Shown here: positions 1 through 9,997 of the stretch, in pieces | Layout of the letters: every line of letters begins with the position of its first letter | How positions within the stretch are numbered: the first letter of the stretch is position 1 | Assembly: GCF_026802175.1 (NCBI RefSeq) | Contig: NZ_CP113797.1 | Coordinates: forward strand, 1,713,026-1,777,025 | Direction of reading: 5' to 3' | Length of the DNA stretch: 64,000 bases | From: Thermocoleostomius sinensis A174 | GTDB taxonomy: Bacteria; Cyanobacteriota; Cyanobacteriia; Elainellales; Elainellaceae | Translations under genes and position numbers: made by a program | Notes under the pieces: model-generated | The model's input: the letters and a program-made list of their open reading frames with translations, nothing else | Database searches by the model: none | What the model was told of the DNA's origin: nothing

Positions 1-80
1 ACTTGTACGCTGTTGACCGCAACGCTGTTTGAAATTTGTCAATCTCCTCTTACAATCTCCTCTTAATTGAAGGATTATTC

Positions 81-380
81 ATGGCTAACGTAGATGCAAT
101 GGGTTCCTCGATCGTTGAAATTCAGGAAACAGAAACGACGTTGGTTGTTACCGCCCAAATTCCTGCAATTGCGGCTGAGAATTTAGGCATTCGGGTTGCT
201 CCAAATGCGTTATTGCTTTGGGGCGAACAGATGGAACGAGTCACTATCGAAGGCTACTGCGATTTTTCCTATCCAGCCATAGAATTTCGGAAACTTATTT
301 CGTTACCCCATGCAGTTCAACCGGAAACCGCCAGCATCAGGTTGCAAGCAAATGCACTTGTTCTGACATTTCTTAAATAA
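81..380 (+). CDS. Small Hsp20/alpha-crystallin-like protein
   Basis: Encodes 99 residues from the ATG at 81, which has an AAGGA ribosome site about eight bases upstream; an in-frame ATG at 36 lacks such a site, so I prefer 81. The pattern of alternating beta strands (ETTLVVTAQIPAIAAENLGI, then a C-terminal ALVLTF strand) resembles the alpha-crystallin domain of Hsp20 proteins, where the C-terminal strand usually reads as ALVLTLPK. Hsp20 proteins hold unfolding proteins in the cytosol. This one is shorter than most Hsp20s, lacks an obvious N-terminal arm and ends right after the last strand with no IxI tail, so it may not oligomerise in the usual way. The assignment is by pattern only and is moderate. 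Confidence 0.6.
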   Translation: MANVDAMGSSIVEIQETETTLVVTAQIPAIAAENLGIRVAPNALLLWGEQMERVTIEGYCDFSYPAIEFRKLISLPHAVQPETASIRLQANALVLTFLK

Positions 381-422
381 TTTCCCATCAGGTTTTCGAG
401 CACTTTGTCTAATGTTTGCTGT

Positions 423-2483
423 CTAATGTTTGCCCAGCAACTTGTCGCGCAAATGCTTAATCCGATCGCGCAATTTGGCCGCTTCTTCAAATTCTAAATC
501 TTTGGCGGCTTGTTTCATCTCTGCTTCTAGTTTGACAATTAAATCAGGAATGTTTTCTAAGGGCAGATCATCGGCCTGTTCATAGGCTTGCTCGAGTTCC
601 TGAGCGGTGAGGCGACGAGACACCTCCAGGAATTGAAGAATTGAGTTGTTGGAGCGCTTAACAATCGGTTGTGGAGTAATGCCGTGCTTTTCGTTGTACT
701 CGAGTTGAATTTTGCGGCGACGTTCAGTCTCGCTGATAGCCCGAGCCATGCTGTCTGTGAGATTATCGGCATAGAGAATGGCTTGACCGCGCACATGCCG
801 TGCTGCTCGTCCAATTGTCTGAATCAGCGATCGTTCAGCCCGCAAGAAGCCCTCTTTATCGGCATCCAGAATCGCCACTAGAGAAACTTCCGGTAAATCC
901 AAGCCTTCCCTCAATAAGTTCACTCCAATCAGCACATCAAATTCACCTTGACGTAAATCTTGTAGAATTTCAATGCGTTCGATCGAATTAATTTCGGAGT
1001 GTAAATAGCGGACTCGAATAGCTCGCTCTTGCAGATATTCAGTTAAGTCTTCTGCCATTCGTTTTGTTAGCGTTGTGACAAGTGTGCGTTCATTCTTCTG
1101 TACTCGCTCTTGCACTTCATGCAACAAATCGTCAATTTGTCCGTCTGTATTGCGTACAAAGATTTCCGGATCAACCACACCTGTTGGGCGAATCACCTGC
1201 TCTACCACGCGCCCCGTCCCAGGTACATAGGTTTTAATTTCGTTCTTGCCTTCTCCTACTACATCAAACTTGCCATCCGAGACTTCTAACTCCCAGGTAC
1301 CCGGTGTCGCTGACACAAAGATACACTGATTGACCTTTTCCCAAAATTCTTCTGATTTTAGCGGACGATTGTCAGCGGCACTGGGCAAACGAAATCCGTG
1401 TTCAATCAGCGTCAGTTTACGCGATCGATCGCCATTGTACATGCCTCGAATCTGTGGAATTGTCACATGCGATTCATCAATTACCAGCAGCCAATCTTTG
1501 GGAAAATAATCGATCAAGCATTCGGGTGGTGAGCCGGGTAAGCGTCCTGCTAAGTGTCGGGCATAGTTCTCTACGCCGTTGCAGTAACCCACCTCTCGCA
1601 GCATCTCTAGATCGTAACGAGTGCGTTGCTCCAATCGTTGTGCTTCTAGTAATTTATTATCTTTTTCAAGTTCTTCTAAGCGGTCTTTTAACTCTTGTTC
1701 GATCGCGTTGCAGGCTTCCTCTAGGCGATCGTCTGGCGTAACAAAGTGACGAGCCGGATATACATTCAAGGCATCCATACTTTGCAGCGTTTCTCCAGTG
1801 ATTGGATCGATGTAGCGAATGGCATCAATTTCGTCACCAAAGAACTCAATCCGAATAATTCGATCTTCATAAGCTGGGCCAATTTCCAGCACATCTCCTT
1901 TGACGCGAAACTTACCGCGCCCCAAATCTAAATCATTGCGCTCGTATTGCACCGAAGCTAGGTCGCGTAAAATCTGCCGCTGATCGACTTCCATGCCCAC
2001 TTTGAACGGAATCGACGCATTCAAATATTCTGACGGAATCCCCAAACCGTAGATGCAGCTAATCGACGCCACTACAATTACATCTTTGCGTTCAAACAGC
2101 GATCGAGTAGCCGAGTGCCGCAACATGTCGATCTCGTCGTTGATCGATGCGGTTTTTGCAATATAGGTATCGGTGACGGGAATGTAGGCTTCCGGCTGGT
2201 AGTAATCGTAATAGCTAATGAAATATTCAACAGCATTGTCAGGAAAGAACTCGCGCAACTCGTTGCACAACTGGGCTGCTAGGGTTTTGTTGTGGGCCAA
2301 CACAAGGGTGGGTTTGCCAACGTTCTGAATTACCCGTGCTACAGTGTGGGTTTTTCCAGTTCCCGTTGCACCTAGTAAGGTTTGATATTGCTGTCCATCC
2401 TGAATATATTTCGTCAGTTTTCTAATCGCTTTGGGCTGATCGCCAGTCGGTTCAAAGGGCGCTTTAATGTTGAACTCTGACAT
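423..2483 (-). CDS. uvrB: Excinuclease ABC subunit UvrB
   Basis: UvrB is the helicase-like damage-verification subunit of nucleotide excision repair, handing damaged DNA from UvrA to UvrC. The protein from the ATG at 2483 is 686 residues, close to the usual 660-690. Walker A GATGTGKT lies at residues 38-45, the beta-hairpin region [10 protein letters not shown] at 91-100 and Walker B with VIDESH near the middle. A UVR domain ([20 protein letters not shown]), which contacts UvrC, closes the C terminus. The reading frame is open 35 codons further upstream to 2588, but those residues do not look like UvrB, whose N terminus normally begins close to the [11 protein letters not shown] motif. It stands alone here; uvrA and uvrC are not in the window. 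Confidence 0.97.
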   Translation of the reverse strand: MSEFNIKAPFEPTGDQPKAIRKLTKYIQDGQQYQTLLGATGTGKTHTVARVIQNVGKPTLVLAHNKTLAAQLCNELREFFPDNAVEYFISYYDYYQPEAYIPVTDTYIAKTASINDEIDMLRHSATRSLFERKDVIVVASISCIYGLGIPSEYLNASIPFKVGMEVDQRQILRDLASVQYERNDLDLGRGKFRVKGDVLEIGPAYEDRIIRIEFFGDEIDAIRYIDPITGETLQSMDALNVYPARHFVTPDDRLEEACNAIEQELKDRLEELEKDNKLLEAQRLEQRTRYDLEMLREVGYCNGVENYARHLAGRLPGSPPECLIDYFPKDWLLVIDESHVTIPQIRGMYNGDRSRKLTLIEHGFRLPSAADNRPLKSEEFWEKVNQCIFVSATPGTWELEVSDGKFDVVGEGKNEIKTYVPGTGRVVEQVIRPTGVVDPEIFVRNTDGQIDDLLHEVQERVQKNERTLVTTLTKRMAEDLTEYLQERAIRVRYLHSEINSIERIEILQDLRQGEFDVLIGVNLLREGLDLPEVSLVAILDADKEGFLRAERSLIQTIGRAARHVRGQAILYADNLTDSMARAISETERRRKIQLEYNEKHGITPQPIVKRSNNSILQFLEVSRRLTAQELEQAYEQADDLPLENIPDLIVKLEAEMKQAAKDLEFEEAAKLRDRIKHLRDKLLGKH

Positions 2484-2651
2484 AGTGGGTGTGGGGCGTT
2501 GGAAGGAAAGCGTTCGCAGTGAGCTATTGTCGATCGTAGCGATTTTTCCCTGACTTTGCTGTGCAGGCGATACCAACTTGCAAGACAACTTGCAAGATAT
2601 GATGGCTACAGTGCTCCGTTCATAAATTTTATTGCTTAGTTCCTAGCACCG

Positions 2652-2804
2652 ATGTTGATTTCCTCTACCGTTTCCCCCCCTTCTCTCGAAGAGTTTATGA
2701 ACTGTCCAATCGATCGGCTGAAATGGATTGATGGGCATCTTATCGAAGAAGTGCCACTGACTAGCAAAACTAAACGCATTCAGGCAAGACTTGCTCGCCA
2801 TTAA
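2652..2804 (+). pseudogene. Uma2-family (DUF820) N-terminal remnant
   Basis: A 50-codon open frame whose product contains SLEEFMNCPIDRLKWIDGHL, which matches the usual start of Uma2 proteins (LEEF-x-Leu, then a YIDG-Q/L-I motif). Uma2 proteins are PD-(D/E)XK nuclease-fold proteins of about 190 residues that are very common in cyanobacteria. The remaining 140 residues, including the catalytic core, are missing, and a stop at 2802-2804 follows. No ribosome site is visible before the ATG. I read it as a decayed fragment between uvrB and the solute-binding protein gene; a functional micro-protein is less likely. A full-length family member lies at 43804-44376. Confidence 0.55.
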
Positions 2805-2861
2805 TGATTTAATCTCCTAAAAACGTGCTGTTCTACTTTTATTGCCGAATCTATTAAAGGT

Positions 2862-4730
2862 ATGCGTTGTTTTACGGCTTGGTTTCTTAAAGTCTGGTCA
2901 ACTATCATGACCTTCGGTGTTGGGTTAATCAGAAGGTTGAGGACTACAGCGCTGACTGCTTGGGTACGGCGAGGATTGGCGATCGGGCTGGCAATGGGGC
3001 TGGCAATGGGACTAGGAAGTTGTAGCATTGGGCAAATGCGATCGGCGGAGGCACGAGTGCCGCAGATTGTATCAGCCACATCCAGTGATCCCTCTACATT
3101 TAACTACGCGCTGAATGATTCGCTTTACTCTAACGCGGTCTTCAGCTTGATTTTCACCGGACTGCTCGAAACTAATGGTGTCACGGGGGATCTCGAACCC
3201 GGATTAGCCGAAGCCTGGGAGGTGGCTCCGGACAACAAACGCATTGTGTTTACCCTGCGCGAGGGGTTGCGATGGTCGGACGGAGAACCACTGACAACGG
3301 ATAATGTGGTGTTCACGTTCCAAGATATCTACCTGAACGAAGCCATTGCCAGTGGTGTGCGCGATATTCTGCGCATTGGAGACACTGGGGCGTTTCCGTC
3401 GGTGCGCAAGCTGGACGATCGCCGCGTTGAATTTGTCACCCCCGAGCCGTTTGCTCCCTTTTTGCGCTACAGCAGTGGTCTACCCATTCTGCCGGCTCAT
3501 GTGCTGCGCGAGTCAGTCCAGACAAAAGACGCTAACGGCAATCTCAAATTTCAATCTATCTGGACTGCCGACACTGATCCCCAAAAAATTATTGGTAGTG
3601 GACTCTACACCATGGAGAGCTATGCCCCTGGTCAGCGCGTGGTGTTTCGCCGTAACCCCTACTACTGGCGGCAAGATGCGCAGGGCAACCCGCAGCCCTA
3701 TATTGAGCGCATTATTTTGCAGGTGATTAGTTCAGAGGATAGTCAACTGCTGAGTTTTCGATCGGGTGAACTTGACAGTCTCAGCGTCAAGCCTGAACAG
3801 TTTCAATTGCTGAAGCTAGAGGAAGAGCGAGGCGGCTATAGCATCTATAACGGTGGGCCAGAGACCGGCAGCCGATTCGTTGGCTTTAACCTTAACAAAG
3901 CCAGCGATCAAAATGGCAAGCCGTTTGTTGATCCGATCAAATCGCGCTGGTTTAATACGCTAGAGTTTCGGCAGGCCGTGGCTCATGCTATCGATCGCCA
4001 ACGCATGCGAGACACCATCTATCAAGGGCTGGGCGAACTACAAAACTCTCCCCTAGATAGCCAAAATCCCTTTTACCTGTCGCCAGAGCAAGGACTAAAA
4101 GTCTATGACTATGACCCAGAGCAAGCCAAGCAGTTACTTCAGCAAGCGGGATTCAAATACAACGTGCTAGGACAACTGGAAGATTGGGACGGCAATCCGG
4201 TGCGGTTTGTGCTGCTGGTGCGATCGGAAGAAGTATCTCGCGTGCGAGTAGCCTCACAAATTAAGCAAGACCTAGAGGCGATCGGCATTCGCGTAGATTT
4301 ACAATCCCTCAGCTTTAATTCGGTGATTCAAAAGCTGCAACGCCGCGACTGGGAGGCCTATGTTGGCGGGTTTGGCGGGGGTGGCATTGATCCCCACAGT
4401 GGCTACAATATTTGGTCGAGCCAGGGATCGCTGCACCAATTTAATCAAGGGCCCCTCCCGGGAGAACCGAAAATAACTGGATGGGAAGTCTCAGAGTGGG
4501 AGCAGGAAATCGATCGGCTGTTTACTCAGGGGGTGCAAGAACTCGATGAAAGCAAACGACGCGAGATCTACAATCGCTTTCAGCAAATCGCCCAAGAACA
4601 ATTGCCCTTCATTCACCTGGTAAATCCCCTGACGCTCTCAGCCGTGCGCGATCGGATTCAAGGCGTGGAGTTTACCGCACTGGGCGGAGCCTTCTGGAAT
4701 TTGTATGAACTGAAAGTAGAGGCAGAGTGA
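2862..4730 (+). CDS. Peptide-type ABC transporter substrate-binding lipoprotein (SBP family 5)
   Basis: A family 5 extracellular solute-binding protein (DppA/OppA type) that would deliver peptides, nickel or a similar solute to an ABC importer. The first residues are basic and are followed by a hydrophobic stretch and a lipobox LGSC, with the lipidated Cys at residue 54 (or 39 if translation starts at the ATG at 2907, where the signal peptide would have a more usual length). Family hallmarks follow: [51 protein letters not shown], and a long C-terminal lobe. The signal peptide carries an internal nucleotide duplication giving [14 protein letters not shown]. No permease or ATPase genes are adjacent, as is common for such genes in cyanobacteria. 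The substrate cannot be read from the sequence. Confidence 0.9.
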   Translation: MRCFTAWFLKVWSTIMTFGVGLIRRLRTTALTAWVRRGLAIGLAMGLAMGLGSCSIGQMRSAEARVPQIVSATSSDPSTFNYALNDSLYSNAVFSLIFTGLLETNGVTGDLEPGLAEAWEVAPDNKRIVFTLREGLRWSDGEPLTTDNVVFTFQDIYLNEAIASGVRDILRIGDTGAFPSVRKLDDRRVEFVTPEPFAPFLRYSSGLPILPAHVLRESVQTKDANGNLKFQSIWTADTDPQKIIGSGLYTMESYAPGQRVVFRRNPYYWRQDAQGNPQPYIERIILQVISSEDSQLLSFRSGELDSLSVKPEQFQLLKLEEERGGYSIYNGGPETGSRFVGFNLNKASDQNGKPFVDPIKSRWFNTLEFRQAVAHAIDRQRMRDTIYQGLGELQNSPLDSQNPFYLSPEQGLKVYDYDPEQAKQLLQQAGFKYNVLGQLEDWDGNPVRFVLLVRSEEVSRVRVASQIKQDLEAIGIRVDLQSLSFNSVIQKLQRRDWEAYVGGFGGGGIDPHSGYNIWSSQGSLHQFNQGPLPGEPKITGWEVSEWEQEIDRLFTQGVQELDESKRREIYNRFQQIAQEQLPFIHLVNPLTLSAVRDRIQGVEFTALGGAFWNLYELKVEAE

Positions 4731-4750
4731 GAAGGTATCTTCCCTACCTC

Positions 4751-4775
4751 GTCCCCAACCTCCCCAACCCCAATC
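4751..4775. repeat. Short C-rich heptanucleotide-like repeat
   Basis: The 3' flank of the solute-binding protein gene holds imperfect tandem units of the type CCCCAAC/CTCCCCAA. This resembles the short tandemly repeated (STRR) heptamers known from cyanobacterial intergenic DNA. Related patches occur at 8006-8029 and 27343-27366. Confidence 0.45.
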
Positions 4776-4965
4776 CGAAAATGTATTGGAAAAAATACCC
4801 CACCTAGCGAGTACCAGCGATATGATCGCATCGGAATCGCTTGGTTTCCGGGGCACATCGGTACATCACCGAATCCATCCTGCCTGTAGGAGCCGACACA
4901 AGCAAATAGGAAGCGATCGGGCTACTTTCCTGAGTTTATTAACGCAAGCACTGAAGGAAAAAGAG

Positions 4966-6147
4966 ATGGCTGAAAATCTATTGGAACAATTACGCAGAAT
5001 GACGGTTGTAGTTGCCGATACGGGCGACATCAAAGCGATCGAAAAGTTTAAGCCACGTGATGCAACCACGAACCCATCGTTGATTACGGCAGCGGCGCAA
5101 ATGCCGGAATATCAAAGCATTGTGGATGAAACATTAAAGCAAGCCAAGCAAGATGCAGGGGCAGATGCAAGCGCTCAAGACGTGGCGTCTTTGGCATTCA
5201 AGCGGCTGGCAGTAGCCTTTGGCTTAAAGATTTTGGAAATTATTCCAGGACGAGTTTCCACCGAAGTTGATGCTCGCTTGTCCTACGATACGGAAGCCAC
5301 GATCGCCACAGCACGGGAACTGATTGGACAGTATGAAGCGGCGGGTATCTCTCGCGATCGCGTGTTGATCAAAATTGCATCCACCTGGGAAGGCATCAAA
5401 GCTGCCGAAATTTTGGAGAAAGAGGGCATCCACTGCAATTTGACGCTGCTGTTTGGCTTGCATCAAGCGATTGCCTGTGCCGAAGCAGGAGTGACGTTAA
5501 TTTCGCCGTTTGTAGGACGAATTCTAGATTGGTATAAAAAAGATACCGGACGCGATAGCTACCCGCCTGCTGAAGATCCGGGCGTGTTGTCTGTGACACA
5601 AATCTACAACTACTACAAAAAGTTTGGCTATAAGACCGAAGTAATGGGTGCTAGCTTCCGCAATATTGGTGAGATCATAGAATTGGCCGGGTGTGATTTG
5701 CTCACCATTTCTCCGGGGCTATTAGCAGAGTTGCTGTCTACCACAGGTGAGCTATCCCGTAAGCTTGATCCCGACAAAGCCGCCGCCTCGGATGTCGAAA
5801 AAATCTCGGTCGATCAAGCTACATTCGAGCAAATGCACGCCGCCGATCGCATGGCTTCTGAAAAATTGGATGAGGGGATCAAAGGCTTTGCCAAAGCGCT
5901 GGAAACCTTGGAACAGTTGCTAATTACTCGTCTAGAGCGGCTAGAAGGCAACGAAGTGCTTAACCATGCCGCAGAAGATATGTTCCACGTGTATGACCTC
6001 GATGGCGATGGCTTTATCACCCGGGAAGAGTGGCTGGGTACAGATGCCGTGTTCGATGCACTTGATGTGAACAAAGACGGCAAAATTACCCCAGAAGAAA
6101 TGGGAGCAGGGTTGGGAGCCGTGTTCCAGCTTGTGCAAGTCGCCTAA
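4966..6147 (+). CDS. tal: Transaldolase with C-terminal EF-hand pair
   Basis: Transaldolase moves a dihydroxyacetone unit between sugar phosphates in the non-oxidative pentose phosphate pathway. From the ATG at 4966 (GAAGGA ribosome site 8 bases upstream) the product is 393 residues. The TalB-type core shows VVADTGDI with Asp18, ATTNPSL, and the Schiff-base lysine in [11 protein letters not shown] at about residue 136. After the core come two canonical EF-hand loops, [12 protein letters not shown] at about 344-355 and [12 protein letters not shown] at about 367-378, each with the expected Asp/Asn and final Glu ligands. Calcium binding is therefore probable. This architecture is known from other cyanobacterial transaldolases; what calcium does to the enzyme is not evident. 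The frame is open upstream to 4786, but that extension is not transaldolase-like. Confidence 0.95.
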   Translation: MAENLLEQLRRMTVVVADTGDIKAIEKFKPRDATTNPSLITAAAQMPEYQSIVDETLKQAKQDAGADASAQDVASLAFKRLAVAFGLKILEIIPGRVSTEVDARLSYDTEATIATARELIGQYEAAGISRDRVLIKIASTWEGIKAAEILEKEGIHCNLTLLFGLHQAIACAEAGVTLISPFVGRILDWYKKDTGRDSYPPAEDPGVLSVTQIYNYYKKFGYKTEVMGASFRNIGEIIELAGCDLLTISPGLLAELLSTTGELSRKLDPDKAAASDVEKISVDQATFEQMHAADRMASEKLDEGIKGFAKALETLEQLLITRLERLEGNEVLNHAAEDMFHVYDLDGDGFITREEWLGTDAVFDALDVNKDGKITPEEMGAGLGAVFQLVQVA

Positions 6148-6280
6148 GTTCAGATTGTAGGGTGGGTGCCTGCCCACCTTACTGGACTGATCTGCTCGGC
6201 CCTTGAAAAACCATCATGACTGTTGTAAACATATAAACCACAGCTTCAACTTCATGGTTCCACCCACATCGATCGCCAAA

Positions 6281-6634
6281 ATGCAATACAACAACCATTA
6301 TCAAAACCTCAGTTTTCTGGCCGATAATCAGTCTGTGGCATCGTTAATTAGCCAGTTGCATCAATACTTCAAGGACTCTACAACCTACTGCCAAATCGAT
6401 CGCTCGACTCTGATGGGGTTGCTAGAAACTGTCGGGCCTGAGCGAGAGCAGGACGTTCTAAATCAAATTCAAAAGCTGGATACGGAGTTGGCTCTGTTAG
6501 AAGTGCTACAAAATTCTCTATCGATTGCCGATCGCATCATTCACACGAAATCGGCAATTACACAATTTGGGTTGGAAAGTCCAGTGTATACGCGGTCAAA
6601 CCATGCACTCAATCACTCAACCATTAAGGTCTAG
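6281..6634 (+). CDS. Hypothetical protein, predicted mostly helical
   Basis: I do not recognise this family. From the ATG at 6281 it gives 117 residues; in-frame ATGs at 6203 and 6254 would add 26 or 9 residues of low-complexity, His-rich sequence. The body looks helical: an acidic/hydrophobic stretch (RSTLMGLLETVGPEREQDVL) and then NQIQKLDTELALLEVLQ could form a short coiled coil. No signal peptide or membrane segment is seen. It follows tal in the same direction after about 130 bases. It may be a real but lineage-restricted gene; codon pattern and length support translation only weakly. Confidence 0.45.
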   Translation: MQYNNHYQNLSFLADNQSVASLISQLHQYFKDSTTYCQIDRSTLMGLLETVGPEREQDVLNQIQKLDTELALLEVLQNSLSIADRIIHTKSAITQFGLESPVYTRSNHALNHSTIKV

Positions 6635-7155
6635 CTGAAGACGCTTGAGCATCAGAACGGCTTGTCAGAACTTGTCATCATTTCCTCACTTTTAAAGTAT
6701 TTGTTGCAAAGTTTTAAGTTTTCAAATCGTTTCCTTGTTTCGATTAAGATAAGCTAGAAGCTGAGTTGTTTAAGGTGAACTCAGCAATGTTCACTTGTGT
6801 TTTGTTATATCTATCCTGCCCTCGGTGTCCGTCACCAATATCTGTATCTACTGTATCTACAGCGTTCTACTCTGAAGATTGCTGAGTCGTGCGATCGGTT
6901 GTTCATCACGATTCATTGACCACAGTCCGCCTCCAAAATCATGGTTTTTGTCCTCTCTTGTTGCCACTGCCTGTACGGCGATCGTGCAGACAAGCGTGTG
7001 CCCATCGGGGCAGCTAATCCTTTCTATTAGAGACGGATAACCCGTCTATTAGAGACGGATAACCTCGACGCAACGGTATTAAAAGCTAACTCAACAATTC
7101 ATTTTTAACTAACTGGCGTTTTTTGATTTTCCATCTTCAAGTTGGTACAGGTTTC
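6635..7155. other. Long 5' region of the GH57 gene with a direct repeat
   Basis: About 520 bases without a supportable gene. Close to the downstream gene lies a perfect 20-base direct repeat, TCTATTAGAGACGGATAACC, at 7023-7042 and again at 7045-7064 (22-base period). A smaller duplication of GTATCTAC occurs near 6845. The tandem pair, 90 to 130 bases ahead of the GH57 start, could be a double protein-binding site or a simple slippage duplication. I see no tRNA, riboswitch or strong promoter match. Confidence 0.5.
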
Positions 7156-9945
7156 ATGACTACACCCAATAACTTGGATTCGGCTGGTTCGCTGTCATCC
7201 TTGACCAAGCAAACCTTCCAAACCCTCTCGCGTGATCCCGAAGCAAACGGCAACGGGATCGTACCGCACAGACCTGATGAGGATGCCCTTGATCCCCTTA
7301 AAACAGCCACAGGTATTTATATCACTGTGCACGGGCATTTTTACCAGCCACCTCGCGAAAATCCTTACCTGAATGCGATCGAGCGTCAGTCCAGTGCTGC
7401 TCCATTTCACGACTGGAATGAGCGCATTCACTACGAATGTTACCGCCCAAATGCCTTTGCTAGAGTCCTGAACGATCGCGAGGAGGTGATTGGGATCGTC
7501 AACAATTTTGAATACCTTAGCTTCAACATTGGCCCAACCCTGATGAGTTGGTTGGAACGGCACGATGTTGAAGTGTATCAACGGATTTTGGAAGCCGATC
7601 GCAAAAGCTGCGATCGCTTGAATGGACACGGCAATGCCATAGCGCAAGTGTATAACCACATCATTATGCCACTGGCAAATCAGCGCGATAAGCAAACGCA
7701 AATTCGCTGGGGCAAAGCCGATTTCCAAGCGCGGTTTGGGCGTGATCCCGAAGGCATGTGGTTAGCCGAAACAGCAGTCGATTATGCCACGCTGGAAGCG
7801 TTAGTAGCCGAAGGCATTAAGTTTATTATATTAGCTCCATCCCAAGCACAACGTTGTCGCCCCCTACCCACCGCCGATCGGCCGAATCCCGATTGGATTG
7901 AAGTTGGAGGAAGCCAAATTGATCCCGTGCGGCCCTATCGCTGTTATTTAAAAGCCCAGAGAGATCCAACAGTCGAAAATGAAGGAATAACGGATCAGTT
8001 AGCCCCTAATTCCCAACTCCCAACTTCCTATATCGACATCTTCTTCTATGACGGTCCGATTTCTCGCGACATGGGCTTCAACGATGTTCTCAGCAGCGCC
8101 GACCATTTTACTGGACGCATGACCCAAGCCGTGCGTGGAGATCACCGAACCGCCCAACTAATTGCAGTCGCCACTGACGGCGAAACCTTCGGACACCACA
8201 AAGGCGGCACGGAAAAAGCCCTAGCCTACGTATTTACAAATGAATTTCCCCGGCGTGGCTGGACGGTGACAAACTTTGCCCACTATCTCAGCTTAAATCC
8301 CCCCACGTGGGAGGTGGAACTGAAACCTGTTACTGCGTGGAGTTGCTCGCATGGGGTCGATCGCTGGCAGGACAATTGTGGTTGTGGTGGCGGTGGCAGT
8401 TGGCATCAACGGTGGCGCCGACCGTTACGCGATAGTTTGAACTGGCTGCGGGATCAGTTGGCCAAAGTATTTGAGGAAACAGGGCATAAGTTCTTCCGCG
8501 ATCCTTGGCAGGCCCGTGATGCTTATATTGCGGTGGTGCTCGATCGCAGCCCTGTTACCATCAATCGCTTTTTTGCCAAACAGCAGGTGCGCAAACTTAC
8601 AGGAGTCGAAAAAGTGGATGCTCTACGACTGCTGGAAATGCAGCGTCATGCCCTGTTGATGTACACCAGTTGCGGCTGGTTTTTTGATGAACTGTCTCGT
8701 CCAGAAGGAACCCAAATTTTGCGCTATGCTGCCCGAGCCATTGAACTGGCGGGGGATGTCGCAGGTGTGCAACTCGAGAAAGGTTTTGTGAAACGGTTGG
8801 CAGCGGCTCCCAGTAACGTGGTCGAGTTTTTCCAAACTGGAGCCGACATTTATCGACAGTTGGTGATCCCTGCTCAAGTCAGCCTAGAGCAAGTGGCCGC
8901 GCACTATGCCATCACCTCGCTGTTTGCTACCTACCCCCGCGATCAACGAGTATATTGCTATGCTGTGCATCAACTGGATTATCAACTACAACGGCTGGGG
9001 ACGTTAACGCTGGCGATCGGGCAAATTCAACTCACTTCAGAAATTACCTGGGAGAGCAATCATTTAATTTTTGCTGTGTTGCATTTGGGGGGGTGGGATT
9101 TCCACTGCTGCATTCTTTCTTTCCAAGGACGCCGACACTATAGCCAAATGAAAGAGCAGTTGTTTGAAGCCATGCGCCAAGCCAGTGCTGCCCAAACCAT
9201 TCTGGCCATGAACCGCTTTTTTGGCGATCAGTCCTACAATCTCCAGAGCTTATTTGCAGAAGAGCGCCATCGCATCATGCGCCTATTAAGTCAGGAAACC
9301 TTGACACGCTTGGATCAACTCTACACCCAGGTCTATCGCGATAACTACGGTATTTTAATGGCCTTTCATCGCGATGAATTAAACGTACCGCAAGAGCTAC
9401 AAGTGGCCGCCGAAATTGCCATCAGCCACCGAGCCATTACTTGCCTGCAAGCACTGGAGCGAGAAGTCAGCGATTTGCCGTTAAGCAATCCCTCTCTGGG
9501 TCAAACCTATCTGATTGAACTGGAAGCGATCGCCACCGAAGCCGAGCACCTACATTGCCAACTGAAAACTCTAGAAATCAAACAAATTCTAGAGCGGTTA
9601 GTGTGGCGCTTGCTATGGGCTGTGTTGACCCACCTTAGCCCTGACACCACCGAAGCAGATCTTCAACTGCTTGATCGCTTGCTGAACTTGGCAGAAAAAT
9701 TCCATCTGCACCTATCTCTTGATCGAGCACAAGAGCTATTCTTCAAAACTCTGCATAACGTCATTGCCCCACAGCTTGCTATTATCCAACAACCGGCCCT
9801 CGCGGGAAGTTCCAATGTCCATTCGTTCAGTGCCGCCCCCATTGAACTCAGTCATTGGACGCCAGCCCAACTACGACAACTGCTTCTGCTGGGGCAACGA
9901 CTGACGATCGACATAGACTATTGGCTGCGACAGTTAGAGGCGTAG
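7156..9945 (+). CDS. Glycoside hydrolase family 57 protein with DUF3536
   Basis: A 929-residue protein of the GH57 superfamily (retaining alpha-glucan-active enzymes: amylases, branching enzymes, 4-alpha-glucanotransferases). The N-terminal half begins with YITVHGHFYQPPRENPY, the family's first conserved block, and continues with MWLAETAVDYATLEALVAEG and ATDGETFGHHKGGTEKAL, which carries the acid residue of a GH57 active-site block. The C-terminal half matches the DUF3536 extension of large cyanobacterial GH57 proteins. The natural substrate is not established; glycogen metabolism is an inference. I chose the ATG at 7156; a TTG at 7123 is also open. A linker near residues 275-295 is derived from a heptanucleotide repeat (see 8006-8029). 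Confidence 0.88.
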   Translation: MTTPNNLDSAGSLSSLTKQTFQTLSRDPEANGNGIVPHRPDEDALDPLKTATGIYITVHGHFYQPPRENPYLNAIERQSSAAPFHDWNERIHYECYRPNAFARVLNDREEVIGIVNNFEYLSFNIGPTLMSWLERHDVEVYQRILEADRKSCDRLNGHGNAIAQVYNHIIMPLANQRDKQTQIRWGKADFQARFGRDPEGMWLAETAVDYATLEALVAEGIKFIILAPSQAQRCRPLPTADRPNPDWIEVGGSQIDPVRPYRCYLKAQRDPTVENEGITDQLAPNSQLPTSYIDIFFYDGPISRDMGFNDVLSSADHFTGRMTQAVRGDHRTAQLIAVATDGETFGHHKGGTEKALAYVFTNEFPRRGWTVTNFAHYLSLNPPTWEVELKPVTAWSCSHGVDRWQDNCGCGGGGSWHQRWRRPLRDSLNWLRDQLAKVFEETGHKFFRDPWQARDAYIAVVLDRSPVTINRFFAKQQVRKLTGVEKVDALRLLEMQRHALLMYTSCGWFFDELSRPEGTQILRYAARAIELAGDVAGVQLEKGFVKRLAAAPSNVVEFFQTGADIYRQLVIPAQVSLEQVAAHYAITSLFATYPRDQRVYCYAVHQLDYQLQRLGTLTLAIGQIQLTSEITWESNHLIFAVLHLGGWDFHCCILSFQGRRHYSQMKEQLFEAMRQASAAQTILAMNRFFGDQSYNLQSLFAEERHRIMRLLSQETLTRLDQLYTQVYRDNYGILMAFHRDELNVPQELQVAAEIAISHRAITCLQALEREVSDLPLSNPSLGQTYLIELEAIATEAEHLHCQLKTLEIKQILERLVWRLLWAVLTHLSPDTTEADLQLLDRLLNLAEKFHLHLSLDRAQELFFKTLHNVIAPQLAIIQQPALAGSSNVHSFSAAPIELSHWTPAQLRQLLLLGQRLTIDIDYWLRQLEA
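8006..8029. repeat. STRR-like heptamer patch inside the GH57 coding sequence
   Basis: Units TTCCCAA, CTCCCAA and CTTCCTA stand in tandem here, the complement of the GGGAGTT-type heptamers common in cyanobacterial spacers. They encode the local stretch NSQLPTS within a variable linker that separates two conserved GH57 blocks (RPYRCYLKAQ and YIDIFFYDGPISRD), and the reading frame stays open. Confidence 0.6.
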
Positions 9946-9997
9946 GAAGGTTAGAGGTTGGGAATTAGAGATTAAAGTTGATCCTGATATTTATTCT

